Positions 1-8,800 of a stretch of 10,634 nucleotides of DNA are shown piece after piece; position 1 is the first letter of the stretch; every line of letters starts with the position of its first letter. The stretch comes from Victivallales bacterium. Its GTDB lineage: Bacteria > Verrucomicrobiota > Lentisphaeria > Oligosphaerales > Oligosphaeraceae. The stretch lies in NCBI GenBank assembly GCA_017963875.1, contig JAGCTA010000382.1, positions 1 to 10,634 of the forward strand, read 5' to 3'. The notes below the pieces were generated by a model. The model was not told where the DNA came from. It was given only the letters and a program-made list of their open reading frames with translations, and made no database searches. Position numbers and translations under genes: made by a program.

Positions 1-1
1 C

Positions 2-154
2 TTCAACTGGGGAGACGCAAGCGAAAATATGCCTCTTTCTCATCTGTCATTCTTGCCAGACAAATTGCGCGACTTCTGGACAGGCTCCACCGTGTCAAAA
101 CAGCAAGGCATTCTGCTTGAACCACATCAGGGAACCATACTGGAGTTTTCCTGA
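2..154 (+). CDS. 3' end of a glycoside hydrolase-like gene (C-terminal beta domain)
   Basis: An open frame enters from the left edge and stops at TGA 152-154, leaving 50 codons. The peptide starts FNWGDASENMPL, continues with LRDFWTGSTV and ends LLEPHQGTILEFS. The order FNW..., then L-x-D-x-W-T-G, then L-x-P-H...L is what the small C-terminal beta-sandwich of GH36/GH27-type alpha-galactosidases and related glycosidases looks like. There it follows the catalytic barrel and is not itself catalytic. The catalytic part lies outside the window, so the exact family is a guess. The gene converges on the minus-strand DUF5107 gene, with only 28 bp between the stop codons and no clear terminator hairpin. 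I am fairly sure it is coding and moderately sure of the glycosidase assignment. Confidence 0.6.
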   Translation, partial: FNWGDASENMPLSHLSFLPDKLRDFWTGSTVSKQQGILLEPHQGTILEFS

Positions 155-182
155 TTTCTTCGATTGACTTGTTTCCACCACG

Positions 183-2180
183 CTAACTCATGCGCAAGTC
201 AAGTGCAAAAGGCACCTTGACATCAGCATCATCAAGTGTCTTTCCCTTTTGGGCGGCAAGTTCCTTTTGAATATAGATATACAGGCTAGAAATGGAGATT
301 TCCCCTTCAAGAATATCAGGAATCTCCAAGCCGCCATTGGCGGTAATTGCCCGCAACGCCTCATCCAATCGGCCGCAATGGGCCAGGGCATACGCATGGC
401 AGAATCGAATAAAGGGCCGCCGATGCACGTCTGGAGACAATACCTCGCACATTTTCAGCATCAATTCTGGATCGCCTTCCAATTCCATCATGACCTTGAA
501 TATCTCTTTTGCCAAAGACGCATCATCCTGCACTGCGACAATCATTCCTAGAAGCATCTGGATGCACTCCCGTGTCCTTCCAAGCATCCTGAAGACATTT
601 TCCAGGGCAAATCCCGTCCAGATATTCTTCCATTCCTCTCTGGCCTGTGACAAAAGATCCAAGGCCGCCTCGTAATCCCCATGTCTATAACAGAAAAGTG
701 CCTCATAGAAGCGAGTTTTCCAGTTTTTCCCACTGGCGTTTTTCAACAACGGATACCATTCCTCCTGAATGACGTAGCCTGACGGCCCCTCTTCCACTGG
801 CATAGTGCCCTCTTTCAATAGCATCATCCAGTCTTTCTGTTCAGTGTCAGGTTTGCCAAAATCAAGATGCTCAGTCATATAATGCCCCAGCCGTTCCTCC
901 TCAAGCGCGCCCCATCCAGAGCCAGCAAAAACGACCTCGCCGTGTTTCAAGGCAAACGTCTTCTTGGTCCGTTCCAGTTCTGTGTCAAGAAACGCTTCGG
1001 GCAAAATATCGTCAACAGCCTTGGAAACTGCCGCAACGGCAGTCGGCCAGTCGCCGAAAACGTCCTTTGCGGGCACCTTTATTGCGCCGTATGCCTCCAT
1101 CCACTCCCATGTCGTGTTTGGCGGCATTGGCAGGCACTCCTGCTGTGTCTTCGCGAGACCGCCCTGGATTTCGAGATAGTCATCTGCCTCGCCCATCAGT
1201 TTGCGTTGCCAATGGCGACCGCCCTGCGAGTTGCCCCATACGAATAACTTGCGTCCCTGAAGCCGTCGTGTCGAGGCAAAAAGAAAACCTGAACCGTCAG
1301 GCGAAATCACCGTCTCGAACTTGCGACTGCCTTCAGGAATATTGAAGAAATAGTCCCTGACGTATTTAAAGTTTTCTGGATAGGTACCGTCAAAGCCATC
1401 GCCGTCAGGGAGCGGTATTTTCGTTATGAAATGACTGCCGCCCTCGTATTTGTTGGCATACGTGTCCATGGCAGGCACGACAATCCGTTGCCCTTTGACC
1501 ATCGGGACGGCGATATTGCTCCACCAGTACATGGGAACAACAATGTCATTGACGTTCATGATACGCATCCGCGCCAACAGGAAACGGGAGTCTTCAGGAA
1601 GAAAGAAATCCATCTGAAATGGCAATGCGCGGTCACGGTCGAATTCATAAATGCGCAACACTGGCGTGCCATCGGAATCGGCCAGCCTTGCCGCAAATCT
1701 TGGCGAGCACGTCTGTTCGTCATGCCCTCTGCGGCCGATGTTGTATTCGATACCGCCTGCGAACCATGCATTTCGAATGGCGAGGTTATTCGGGCGGAAC
1801 TCTGGGTTGTCTGTAATCAAATCACGCTTGCCGACTTTGTCATATAGGCTCCATAGGCGTCCGCCGAGGTCAAGGACAAACGTCGCCCGTAGGAAGCGGT
1901 TTTCCAGCACTGCGGTAGAGAAAGTCTGCTCCCCGACCTCGCCGTCATAATTGTCCTGCATGGTATAGGGGAGCGAGTCCTGGAACATTCCATAGTTGAT
2001 GAACAGCCCGTCGTCCTCTCCAAGGGCGGAGCGTATTTCGGACTTGATCGGATTGCGCATCGCAGGGAAGGCGGAAGTCGCGCCAAGCGCTGGCCCACGC
2101 ATTGTCTTTTTGCCAAAGGTCAACGTCGTCTTAACGGACTTGATTTCATTCGCTGTCTTTTTCTTCGCAACTTTCGCCAT
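183..2180 (-). CDS. DUF5107 domain protein with C-terminal TPR-like helices
   Basis: This 665-aa protein has a lysine-rich N-terminus and no signal peptide, so it is probably cytoplasmic. Residues about 85-390 match the DUF5107 pattern: LENRFLRATFVLDLGGRLWSL (residues 92-112), NPEFRPNNLAIRNAWFAGGIE (125-145), a GH pair at 152-153, and a tryptophan-rich strand near 218-222. As known for the family, this region resembles the galactose-mutarotase/glycosidase beta-sandwich superfamily, but no activity is firmly established. Residues about 485-640 are helical with TPR-like units (for example FYEALFCYRHGDYEAALDLL and HAYALAHCGRLDEALRAI). The start ATG (2178-2180) is preceded by AGGGGA (2185-2190, minus strand) at 4 nt. 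It is the last gene of a three-gene minus-strand operon, 36 bp behind the epimerase, which points to intracellular processing of a sugar product. The family call is confident; the function is not. Confidence 0.88.
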   Translation of the reverse strand: MAKVAKKKTANEIKSVKTTLTFGKKTMRGPALGATSAFPAMRNPIKSEIRSALGEDDGLFINYGMFQDSLPYTMQDNYDGEVGEQTFSTAVLENRFLRATFVLDLGGRLWSLYDKVGKRDLITDNPEFRPNNLAIRNAWFAGGIEYNIGRRGHDEQTCSPRFAARLADSDGTPVLRIYEFDRDRALPFQMDFFLPEDSRFLLARMRIMNVNDIVVPMYWWSNIAVPMVKGQRIVVPAMDTYANKYEGGSHFITKIPLPDGDGFDGTYPENFKYVRDYFFNIPEGSRKFETVISPDGSGFLFASTRRLQGRKLFVWGNSQGGRHWQRKLMGEADDYLEIQGGLAKTQQECLPMPPNTTWEWMEAYGAIKVPAKDVFGDWPTAVAAVSKAVDDILPEAFLDTELERTKKTFALKHGEVVFAGSGWGALEEERLGHYMTEHLDFGKPDTEQKDWMMLLKEGTMPVEEGPSGYVIQEEWYPLLKNASGKNWKTRFYEALFCYRHGDYEAALDLLSQAREEWKNIWTGFALENVFRMLGRTRECIQMLLGMIVAVQDDASLAKEIFKVMMELEGDPELMLKMCEVLSPDVHRRPFIRFCHAYALAHCGRLDEALRAITANGGLEIPDILEGEISISSLYIYIQKELAAQKGKTLDDADVKVPFALDLRMS

Positions 2181-2216
2181 ATTGTCCCCTATTCCAATGG
2201 ATGTCCAGTCTTGCGG

Positions 2217-3161
2217 TCAGAAACCGAGTTTTCTGAATGTTTCCACCTGATGCTTGATGGAATAGCCGCCCTTTGGCGCAAGCGTCTCGCCCGCCCAGTT
2301 GGGCTGGTCGCTGAAATTGATTTCAGTCTGATATTCAATCATGCGCGGACAAGCGAAGATTTTAGGCATCAGTTTGTCCCATTCAATTGTGCCATCGAAA
2401 GGCATTCCATGCTGGTCCGCATAGCCGCTATTGTCATGAATATGCGTGGTGACCACATGCTTCTGGAGTTTTTCTATTGCGTCAGCCTCCTCGACGAGTC
2501 CTTCCCACCAGCACCTAGGCATGTATTCCGCATACTTCTTCGGGTCTTTCCACGGATATGGTGCCATGTGCTGCGCATGGCCAGTATCGTAGCAGACGCC
2601 GATGGCGGGACTGCTTGCCAATGGCTCGACAAGCGCCAAGACTTCCTTGGCGCTGTTCGGCGGTTCAAAACTGTTCTCAACCGCAACGACAATTCCCAAC
2701 TTCTCAGCGGCTGGCACCAGTTGCTCCAGCGTATCTTCCGCCAACTCACGGAGTTTCGGCACGGGCACATGCTGGTGGACATAATGATATGCGCCGACAT
2801 GGACTGTATATGTCTTGCCACCGAATTCCGCCTCGACTTCCATCGCACGGATATGGTCTTTGACCATGCCTGGACGCCGATCGGGCATCGTCGTATCCAG
2901 GTCATAGCCGAGATCGGCAAGACCGTGCATCGCGATGAAATGGACGCCCATTTCCTTTGTGAACTTCCGCATGAAATTCAGTTTTTCTGGATTGCGGATG
3001 CATTCAAGTGCCAGTTCGCAGTTGAACACGAAATTGTCAACTCCCCAGTCGAGGTACTCCCGCGCAACACGGCGGTACTGTTCTTCCTTAAGCCCCATCC
3101 AAGGGAAATTATAAGCCAGCAGTTTCTTTTCCATTGTTTTGTTACCCACAGTCAAAGCCAT
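2217..3161 (-). CDS. Sugar phosphate isomerase/epimerase-like TIM barrel (AP endonuclease 2 superfamily)
   Basis: This 314-aa protein has the usual length for the xylose-isomerase-like TIM-barrel family (Pfam AP_endonuc_2). It has no signal peptide, so it is cytoplasmic. The expected divalent-metal ligands can be seen in order: E162 in VAVENSF, D192 and H195 in CYDTGHAQ, H240/H242 in THIHDNSG, and E280 in YQTEINF. H79 (IAMHG) and H121 (VHVGAYH) lie at barrel-strand ends. Known members isomerise or epimerise keto/aldo sugars and inositols; which substrate this one uses cannot be told. The start is uncertain. ATG 3159-3161 lacks a Shine-Dalgarno, whereas Met10 (3132-3134, MEKKLLAYNF) follows GGGTAA at about 8-9 nt and gives a normal N-terminus of 305 aa. 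It sits 46 bp after the esterase and 36 bp before the DUF5107 gene on the same strand. Confidence 0.9.
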   Translation of the reverse strand: MALTVGNKTMEKKLLAYNFPWMGLKEEQYRRVAREYLDWGVDNFVFNCELALECIRNPEKLNFMRKFTKEMGVHFIAMHGLADLGYDLDTTMPDRRPGMVKDHIRAMEVEAEFGGKTYTVHVGAYHYVHQHVPVPKLRELAEDTLEQLVPAAEKLGIVVAVENSFEPPNSAKEVLALVEPLASSPAIGVCYDTGHAQHMAPYPWKDPKKYAEYMPRCWWEGLVEEADAIEKLQKHVVTTHIHDNSGYADQHGMPFDGTIEWDKLMPKIFACPRMIEYQTEINFSDQPNWAGETLAPKGGYSIKHQVETFRKLGF

Positions 3162-3207
3162 TTGGCAGAACGCTTAGCCCAGCCAGATGGCAGATTACAC
3201 AAATTGA

Positions 3208-5397
3208 TTACTCAGTAATGACAAACACCTTGATGGACGCAGAGTTCCATTCCTTGCTCAGATTTCCCATAAATGTCCAATCTGGATGTTGCCCCGACGA
3301 ATTGTTTCCGATGCCGAAATCAGCATTTTCACGTCTGCTAAAGTTGTTGTACGCGAAAAGTGTCAGTTTCTGGGCGAACAGGTGGACCTGCATGCAGCCG
3401 TAGCCTTTCTGCGGTGCGCTCCGAGTATCATCAAAGTCATACTTCTGCGCATTTGCGCCTGGAAGTTTCAACATGTTGCCGTTGCCGTAGTTATCAGACC
3501 AGAATTCGATATTGCCCTCTGGATAGGATCCGCTCGGCACGCCTGGATAATTCGTCGCAACGGAGATATTCGTGACTTTCTGCTGGAAAAACGCGCCTGA
3601 ACCGAATGTCGGAACGCCGCATTTTGCAACTTCGGGCGTGAATGCGTCCATGGCTGTCAGCAGCCAGACATTTCCATTGCTTTTCTTTTCGCCGCTGATA
3701 TAATATGCGACACGTTTCACATTGCCCGTCAAGGTCTTGCTGTTGTCAACGGTATACTGCGCTGTTTCATTGTTGAGGACGCCTTTGAACAAGTCGAAAT
3801 CATACGCCAACTTCCAGCCATCACCTGCAAGTTCATTCACGAGGTCCTCTGTCTTGATTTCCTCAGAGACACGGAACCCCGTCAAAGGCAGGTCGTTTTC
3901 ATTGAAGAGTTTTCCAGTGACGGTCTGATGCCATAGATAACGTGCGGAGCGTGGGCGGGAGATTTCTGGATTGCTCAGCACGATATCGGTGCCTTTGACG
4001 GCGACCGTAGCATCTCTGTAAACGCCATCAACGCCAGCGATCTGGAAACCCTCGATGGGGCCGTCCGCAGTGTTTTTCCATTCGGTGACATTCTCAAAGG
4101 AGATGACAAACGTTCCGCCATCGTTTCTGAAAGAGGTATAGCGTGGGAAATCTGGCTTGATGTCAGTGAAGCCATAGTCGCGTGCGAGGGCAAATCCAGC
4201 CAGACGCTTTCCGACAGGGCCTTTGTTGTGCGGATGGATGTCGCCGTAGTCGCCGATGTCATTGATGACCGCCATCCCGACCTTAGGTTCATTCGCCTTC
4301 TCGAACGCGGCCTGCGCCTCCCACATGCGTGGCAGTGCCTCTGGATCACCGCCATAGCGGTATGGTGCCAACTGGACGAAGTAGAATCTCATGTCTGGAT
4401 TTTGGAAGACCTCTTTCCAGCCATTGAACAACGCCTGCATCTTATGGGCGTAGAGCATGTTCTCGCCACGGTTGGAGCACCCCTGGTACCAGATGGCTCC
4501 CCTAAAGGCGAAAGGCACGAAAGGATAGATCATCGCATTGTAGAGAACCGTCGGTTTCTGGCAACCATCGGCGGGCTTCAGCGCCTCTGGAAATGCAGGC
4601 GGCGGAAGAAGTTCCGCGCCATTTTCGGCGGCATTGCGGAATTTGTCGAGCCATGTCTGATAGGCTTCGATGGTCTTGGAGGCGTTTTCCTTGTATTCGG
4701 GACGCCATGGCAATTTCGCATTGACGACATCGGCGATTGCCTTTACTTCAGGAACGCTGTCAAATCCGCACGGCGGCGTCCATGGTTCGATGCGCGTGCC
4801 GCCCCAGTGGGAGGTAATCAAACCAATCGGGATGCCGAGTTTCGCCTGAAGTTCATGACCGAAGAAGAAGGAAACCGCAGAGAAGGATTTTGCGTTTTCC
4901 GCATCCAATGCCGCCCAGGACATCGGAAAGTCCTTGCGAGGGAGTTTTTCCCAACGATACGGGCGCATACGCACCGTGCGAATCAGCGGATTGGCACCTT
5001 CTGCGCAACGTTTGTCTCCATCGATGTTGCGCCAGCGAGCGTTTTCCGTCCACATCGGCATTTCCATGTTCGACTGACCGCTGCAAAGCCAGACTTCGCC
5101 GACGAGGACATCATTGATGACAATGTCGTTGATGGTCAGCGTCTGTGGATTAGCATTAGTCGTCAAAGGAGCCAGTTTCACCATCCACTTACCTTTCTCG
5201 TCCGCAGTTGCCTCAAGCGTCTGCCCCGCGAAGGACACGGTGACTTTCTCCCCAGCATCCGCGTCTCCCCAGACGGGGACCGCCATGTCACGTTGAAGTA
5301 CCATGTGGTCGCCAAATACCGCCGCAGGTGTCACCTTTGCCTCGGAGACACCCACGCATACCATCATCAAAATGACGCATGACAACAATTTCTTCAT
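3208..5397 (-). CDS. Exported sialate O-acetylesterase-like SGNH esterase with an extra C-terminal module
   Basis: This 729-aa protein begins with a clear Sec signal peptide (KK, hydrophobic core at 4-16, likely cleavage after VSEA at residue 20). An N-terminal beta domain (HMVLQRDMAVPVWG, 31-44) leads into the SASA/SGNH esterase fold. The nucleophile block is CSGQSNMEMP with Ser109; further blocks are SHWGGTRIEPW (196-206), IWYQGCSN with Asn309 (302-309) and DYGDIHPHNK with Asp386/His388. The family removes O-acetyl groups from sialic acids or from plant and algal polysaccharides; here acetyl release from an extracellular glycan is inferred. Residues about 525-729 are beyond the usual enzyme and form a separate aromatic- and glycine-rich module (FQQKVTN, GNIEFWSDNYG, GYGCMQVH, DFGIGN, DWTF). 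The ATG follows AGAGGA at 6 nt (5404-5409). It is the first gene of the minus-strand operon. Confidence 0.9.
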   Translation of the reverse strand: MKKLLSCVILMMVCVGVSEAKVTPAAVFGDHMVLQRDMAVPVWGDADAGEKVTVSFAGQTLEATADEKGKWMVKLAPLTTNANPQTLTINDIVINDVLVGEVWLCSGQSNMEMPMWTENARWRNIDGDKRCAEGANPLIRTVRMRPYRWEKLPRKDFPMSWAALDAENAKSFSAVSFFFGHELQAKLGIPIGLITSHWGGTRIEPWTPPCGFDSVPEVKAIADVVNAKLPWRPEYKENASKTIEAYQTWLDKFRNAAENGAELLPPPAFPEALKPADGCQKPTVLYNAMIYPFVPFAFRGAIWYQGCSNRGENMLYAHKMQALFNGWKEVFQNPDMRFYFVQLAPYRYGGDPEALPRMWEAQAAFEKANEPKVGMAVINDIGDYGDIHPHNKGPVGKRLAGFALARDYGFTDIKPDFPRYTSFRNDGGTFVISFENVTEWKNTADGPIEGFQIAGVDGVYRDATVAVKGTDIVLSNPEISRPRSARYLWHQTVTGKLFNENDLPLTGFRVSEEIKTEDLVNELAGDGWKLAYDFDLFKGVLNNETAQYTVDNSKTLTGNVKRVAYYISGEKKSNGNVWLLTAMDAFTPEVAKCGVPTFGSGAFFQQKVTNISVATNYPGVPSGSYPEGNIEFWSDNYGNGNMLKLPGANAQKYDFDDTRSAPQKGYGCMQVHLFAQKLTLFAYNNFSRRENADFGIGNNSSGQHPDWTFMGNLSKEWNSASIKVFVITE

Positions 5398-5403
5398 GTT
5401 TTT

Positions 5404-5409
5404 TCCTCT
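5404..5409 (-). promoter_or_regulatory. Shine-Dalgarno of the esterase gene
   Basis: On the minus strand AGAGGA stands 6 nt before ATG 5395-5397. This is the best ribosome site in the minus-strand block and fixes the esterase start, in agreement with the signal peptide that begins there. Confidence 0.75.
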
Positions 5410-5431
5410 TGTGTTGTTCGGGTTGAACGAA

Positions 5432-5459
5432 GATATAATTCACTTGTATCATCTGGCAA
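5432..5459 (-). promoter_or_regulatory. Candidate sigma70-type promoter for the minus-strand operon
   Basis: On the minus strand TTGCCA (5459-5454) and TATATC (5437-5432) are separated by 16 bp, matching 5/6 and 4/6 of the consensus hexamers. A transcript from here would start near 5425 and give a leader of about 28 nt before the ATG at 5397. The region is AT-rich. The assignment rests on sequence match alone, so it is tentative. Confidence 0.4.
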
Positions 5460-5692
5460 TTAAGAATAATGTAACGTCTGTTCTTGCTTTTTCATTAGAA
5501 AAGAAATCAGTCATGCGTTTTTTCTGGAAGTTTTCTTGTCACACGTCCCTGCGTTTCTCGAACTTTTCCCAAGATACAGGACAAGTTTGAACATCTTACG
5601 TCAACTTGATTTTTCCCATGGCGACACTAGTTTATGTTTTATACAATAAGTTTTATTCTCCCAAGAGGGTCGGTAATTGCTCATGTCAAGGC
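5460..5692. other. AT-rich part of the divergent intergenic region
   Basis: No convincing gene lies here. The stretch holds T-runs, one imperfect dyad (5582-5608) and a TACAAT (5642-5647, plus strand) that has no matching -35 box. Together with the flanking elements it forms the 478-bp control region between the two divergent blocks. Operators for a regulator encoded elsewhere would be expected here, but I can point to only the one dyad. Confidence 0.5.
5582..5608. promoter_or_regulatory. Imperfect dyad, possible operator or weak terminator-like hairpin
   Basis: The arms CAAGTTTGA (5582-5590) and TCAACTTG (5601-5608) are complementary over 8 bp with one bulged T, around a 10-nt centre. A run of five T follows at 5610-5614. 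It could be a regulator binding site in the divergent region or a low-GC hairpin. No gene ends just upstream on the plus strand, which makes a terminator less likely. Confidence 0.3.
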
Positions 5693-5796
5693 GGCTCTGC
5701 AAGCCCCCGAAGGGGCAAATATCAGTAACCCCAGGTTGAGCGAAGCGAAACCTGGGGGACGCAATCCTCTGCAGGATAACGACCTCGTAGAGGTCG
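5693..5796. repeat. Cluster of four consecutive perfect hairpins, REP/MITE-like interspersed element
   Basis: Four short palindromes follow one another. First is GCCCC/GGGGC with loop CGAA (5703-5716). Second is CCCCAGGTT/AACCTGGGG, 9 bp around an 11-nt loop GAGCGAAGCGA (5729-5757). Third is ATCCT/AGGAT with loop CTGC (5764-5777). Fourth is CGACCTC/GAGGTCG, 7 bp with loop GTA (5780-5796). None is followed by a T-run, so they are not classical terminators. From memory, similar hairpins with GCGAAGCGAA-type loops occur as dispersed extragenic elements in PVC and Bacteroidota genomes; I cannot verify this here. The cluster ends 79 bp before the DUF4838 start. A degenerate relative of its left end occurs at 10386-10415. 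Confidence 0.7.
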
Positions 5797-5848
5797 AACC
5801 TACCCTCTTGTTAAATAGAGCGAAACAATACAAATATCCAGATTTTTC

Positions 5849-5868
5849 TATAATTCACTATCAAGGAG
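5849..5868 (+). promoter_or_regulatory. TATAAT box and strong Shine-Dalgarno of the DUF4838 gene
   Basis: A perfect -10 hexamer TATAAT (5849-5854) lies just before AAGGAG (5863-5868), which is 7 nt from ATG 5876. No -35 box is present at 16-18 bp. If the -10 is real, transcription would begin near 5861 with a leader of only about 15 nt, and the upstream hairpin cluster would not be transcribed from it. The ribosome site is convincing; the promoter is tentative. Confidence 0.5.
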
Positions 5869-5875
5869 ACCAACC

Positions 5876-8800
5876 ATGTTGAAGAAACTGATTGCTGTTT
5901 TTTGCCTCACTGCTCTGCTGGCAGTCGCTGAACTTCCGATTGTGAAGGATGGCAAAGACCTCGCGGAAATCGTACTGCCACCAAACAGTGCCGCGCCTGT
6001 TCAATATGCCAGTGAAGAATTGCGCGACCATATCAAACTCATCACTGGCGCAGAACTCCCCATCGTGCCGTCGGCGACAGGAAAAAACGCCATCATCCTG
6101 TCTGTCGGAGACAAGCAATTCGCCGATGACCTGAAGGCCATCGACACCACGGACGGCTATGCCATCCGCCAGAAAGGCAACGCCGTGTATGTCATCGGTG
6201 CCATCCCCAAAGGCGTACTGAACGGCGTCTATAAACTGCTGTTCCACAACACGGATATCATCTGGGCGCGCCCGAATCCAGAGTTCGGAACCATCTACAC
6301 GGAGACAGCGAACCTGACCCTGACGAAGACCGACTGGCTGGATGTTCCGAAATACATCCTGCGCGGCTGGCAGTTCCCAGGAGGTGCCGCTGGCTTCCCA
6401 AACGACATCTGGCAGTTCCGCCAAGGTAGCAACTGGGCCGCTAACCACATGAGAAATGCTCCAGAAAGCACCAAATACGGTCTCATCAAGGAGCACGGTG
6501 GCGGCCATAACCTCAACGGAATCTACATCAGCGGCGAAAAATACTACAAGGACCACCCCGAATACTTCCCGATCATCAAAGGCGTCCGCCAGAACCCATC
6601 TACTACGCGCATGAGATCGCAACTCTGCTTCAAAAATGAGGAAATGACTGCAGAATTCATCCGCCTCGTCGATAACTTCATTCAGAAAGACCCCGATTAT
6701 GACACCTACCGCATTATGATCGAGGACAACTACCACACCTGCGAATGCGACAAGTGCCTTGCCCCCATCACACTTCCAGATGGTTCTGTCATCACAAAAG
6801 ACGACAAGGCGTTCCTTTCGACTCGCTTCTTCCTCTGGCTCAACCAGATTGCCGCACACATGCGCGCAAAGCATCCTGGCAAGCGCATCCTTACATTCGC
6901 CTATTTCTTTACCGAAACACCCCCGAAAGTTAAGGTCGATCCTATCATCTCCATCTCCTACTGCCCCATCTACAAAAACTCGAAATTCGATGTCCTCGCA
7001 CCTGAAAACGAAGCCGTTTTCACACGTATCAACGACTGGCTCGCCAATACGCCAAACGTCACATGGCGCGAATACTACGGCCTCTGCGCCTCATTCCCAC
7101 GCCCCATCGATGCCATCGCCATTTCCGACTGGCGCTACATGAACTCAAAGGGCTGTGTCCGCACCTATTCCGAAATGCGCGGCGACTTCAATGGCAGGCC
7201 ATTCCTCTCAGAACAGTCATGGGATGTCAACAGCATGTATTTTTGGATTCTTGCAAACGCCAACTGGAATCCTTTCGCCATGGACGTCAAGCAGTTCCGC
7301 AGAGTCTTCCTCGAACGCGTCTATCAGCAGGCCGCCGATGATGTCGAGGAGTTCTACGCAATCATCGAAAAGGACTTCATCCCGTCGCCTGGCAAGTCCA
7401 CTTGGAATGACAGCCCATTCACGAACTATGTCAAGACCATTGTCAAGAACAACCACGTGAAAGACTGCGATGACGCACTCAACCGTGCGCGTTCACGCGG
7501 GCTGACTGGCAAACGCAAGATCATGCTCGACCGTCTCTGCGATACCTTCCACTTGACACTTGACGAGTCCTTTCTCAGAAACCGTTTCGCATTTCATCAA
7601 TCTGCTACACCCCTGGAAATGACATCTCGGGCATTCGAGACGAAACCGTGGACGAAATCCGTAAAACTGGAGGATTTCTATGCTGCCGATGGCTCTGTGG
7701 CTCCCGACAAGACCATCGTACGCGCATTCCATGACGACAATGACCTCATCTTTGGTATCCGAGCCTACACACAGCCAGACGAGACGCTTGATTACGGAAA
7801 GGAGTCCTTCAGCAATGACGGCGAGGCTTTCTGCCTGGATATCACCACCACCACCGACCGCACGACTGTTTACTACTTCGCTTTCGATCCTGCTGGCCAC
7901 AAGGCAACCGCATTGCCCCAGTGGTCAATCGCGACACAACAGCAAAGTACGGAAAAGAGGAATTCCAAAGCCCCGAATGGAAAACTATGGACCGTCTCGA
8001 CGGAAGTCCTTTCGGATGGATGGTTTGCCGCCGTCCGCATCCCAATCAAGGCAGTCCAGGGAGATATCACCAAAGGGCTCCGCATCGCCATGACCCGCGT
8101 CCGCAAAGCCCAAGGGCAGCCAGCGAAAGCGTATCATTTCTGCTCCGCACAGCATTCTTTCTTCAACTTCAACAGTATCAAACATTATCGCAAACAAAAC
8201 TTCTATTCCTCCTTCCCTGGCAGCATCATGGCATTCAAGCCAGAAGATTATGCGCTGCCTGCAGGAGAACGGTCTCAGGCTGTCTACAACTCTTTGCGCT
8301 GGCACTCGGACATCATTATTTCTGGTCAGAAAGATGAAACCGTTTCATTCACATTGATTTACAACCAGGTCAACAAAACTGCCGCAGACTGTAAAGACAC
8401 CATCGCACTTCACGGCCCCAATGACATCACGGTTCCGCTCGGCACATTCACATGCAACGAGCAGTTCCGTGAACCCAAGGACACGAAAACCTTTACTGCA
8501 GTCCTGCCAGAAACTGGCATCTACCGACTGCCACTCGATCCTGGCTTCCATGGATATTTTTTCCGTCCCAGCAAGGATTTGAAGTGGGCACTCCACGGAA
8601 GTGCCAGACACAATGACATGATTCTTATCCGACCGACGCCACGTGCTTTCAAAGGCTTCTTTGAAGTTCCCGCAGGTGTCAAGAACTTCGCAGTCGAATT
8701 CATCGGCGGTTCAGGGGCGGACTCCGAGCCATGCCCTGTGCGCATCCGCAATCCCCAAGGCGAAATCGTCAAGGAAAACCTCAATTTCGAGATGTCCCTC

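Noticed and set aside
155..182. Bidirectional terminator between the convergent stop codons
   Set aside because: The 28-bp gap contains no stable inverted repeat.
302..309. Cys307 in WYQGCSN of the esterase (residue numbers, not bases) as a lost catalytic residue
   Set aside because: Many family members have Glu here (WYQGESN), but to my knowledge Cys is also common in PVC homologues and the catalytic Ser109, Asp386 and His388 are all present.
2211..3218. 335-codon plus-strand frame opposite the epimerase-like gene
   Set aside because: It is antisense to a complete TIM-barrel gene with all metal ligands, and its translation has no recognisable pattern.
4228..5382. 384-codon plus-strand frame opposite the esterase gene
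   Set aside because: It lies entirely antisense to a gene with a signal peptide, all SGNH motifs and a good ribosome site. The frame shows no family motif and is explained by codon bias.
5634..5882. 82-codon plus-strand frame running through the hairpin cluster
   Set aside because: It has no Shine-Dalgarno, overlaps the DUF4838 start, and its peptide is just the translation of the palindromes. Such frames are often annotated wrongly over interspersed repeats.
5861..6874. 337-codon minus-strand frame opposite the start of the DUF4838 gene
   Set aside because: It is antisense to the signal peptide and first domains of a recognised protein. Its valine- and aspartate-rich composition is typical of an antisense shadow.
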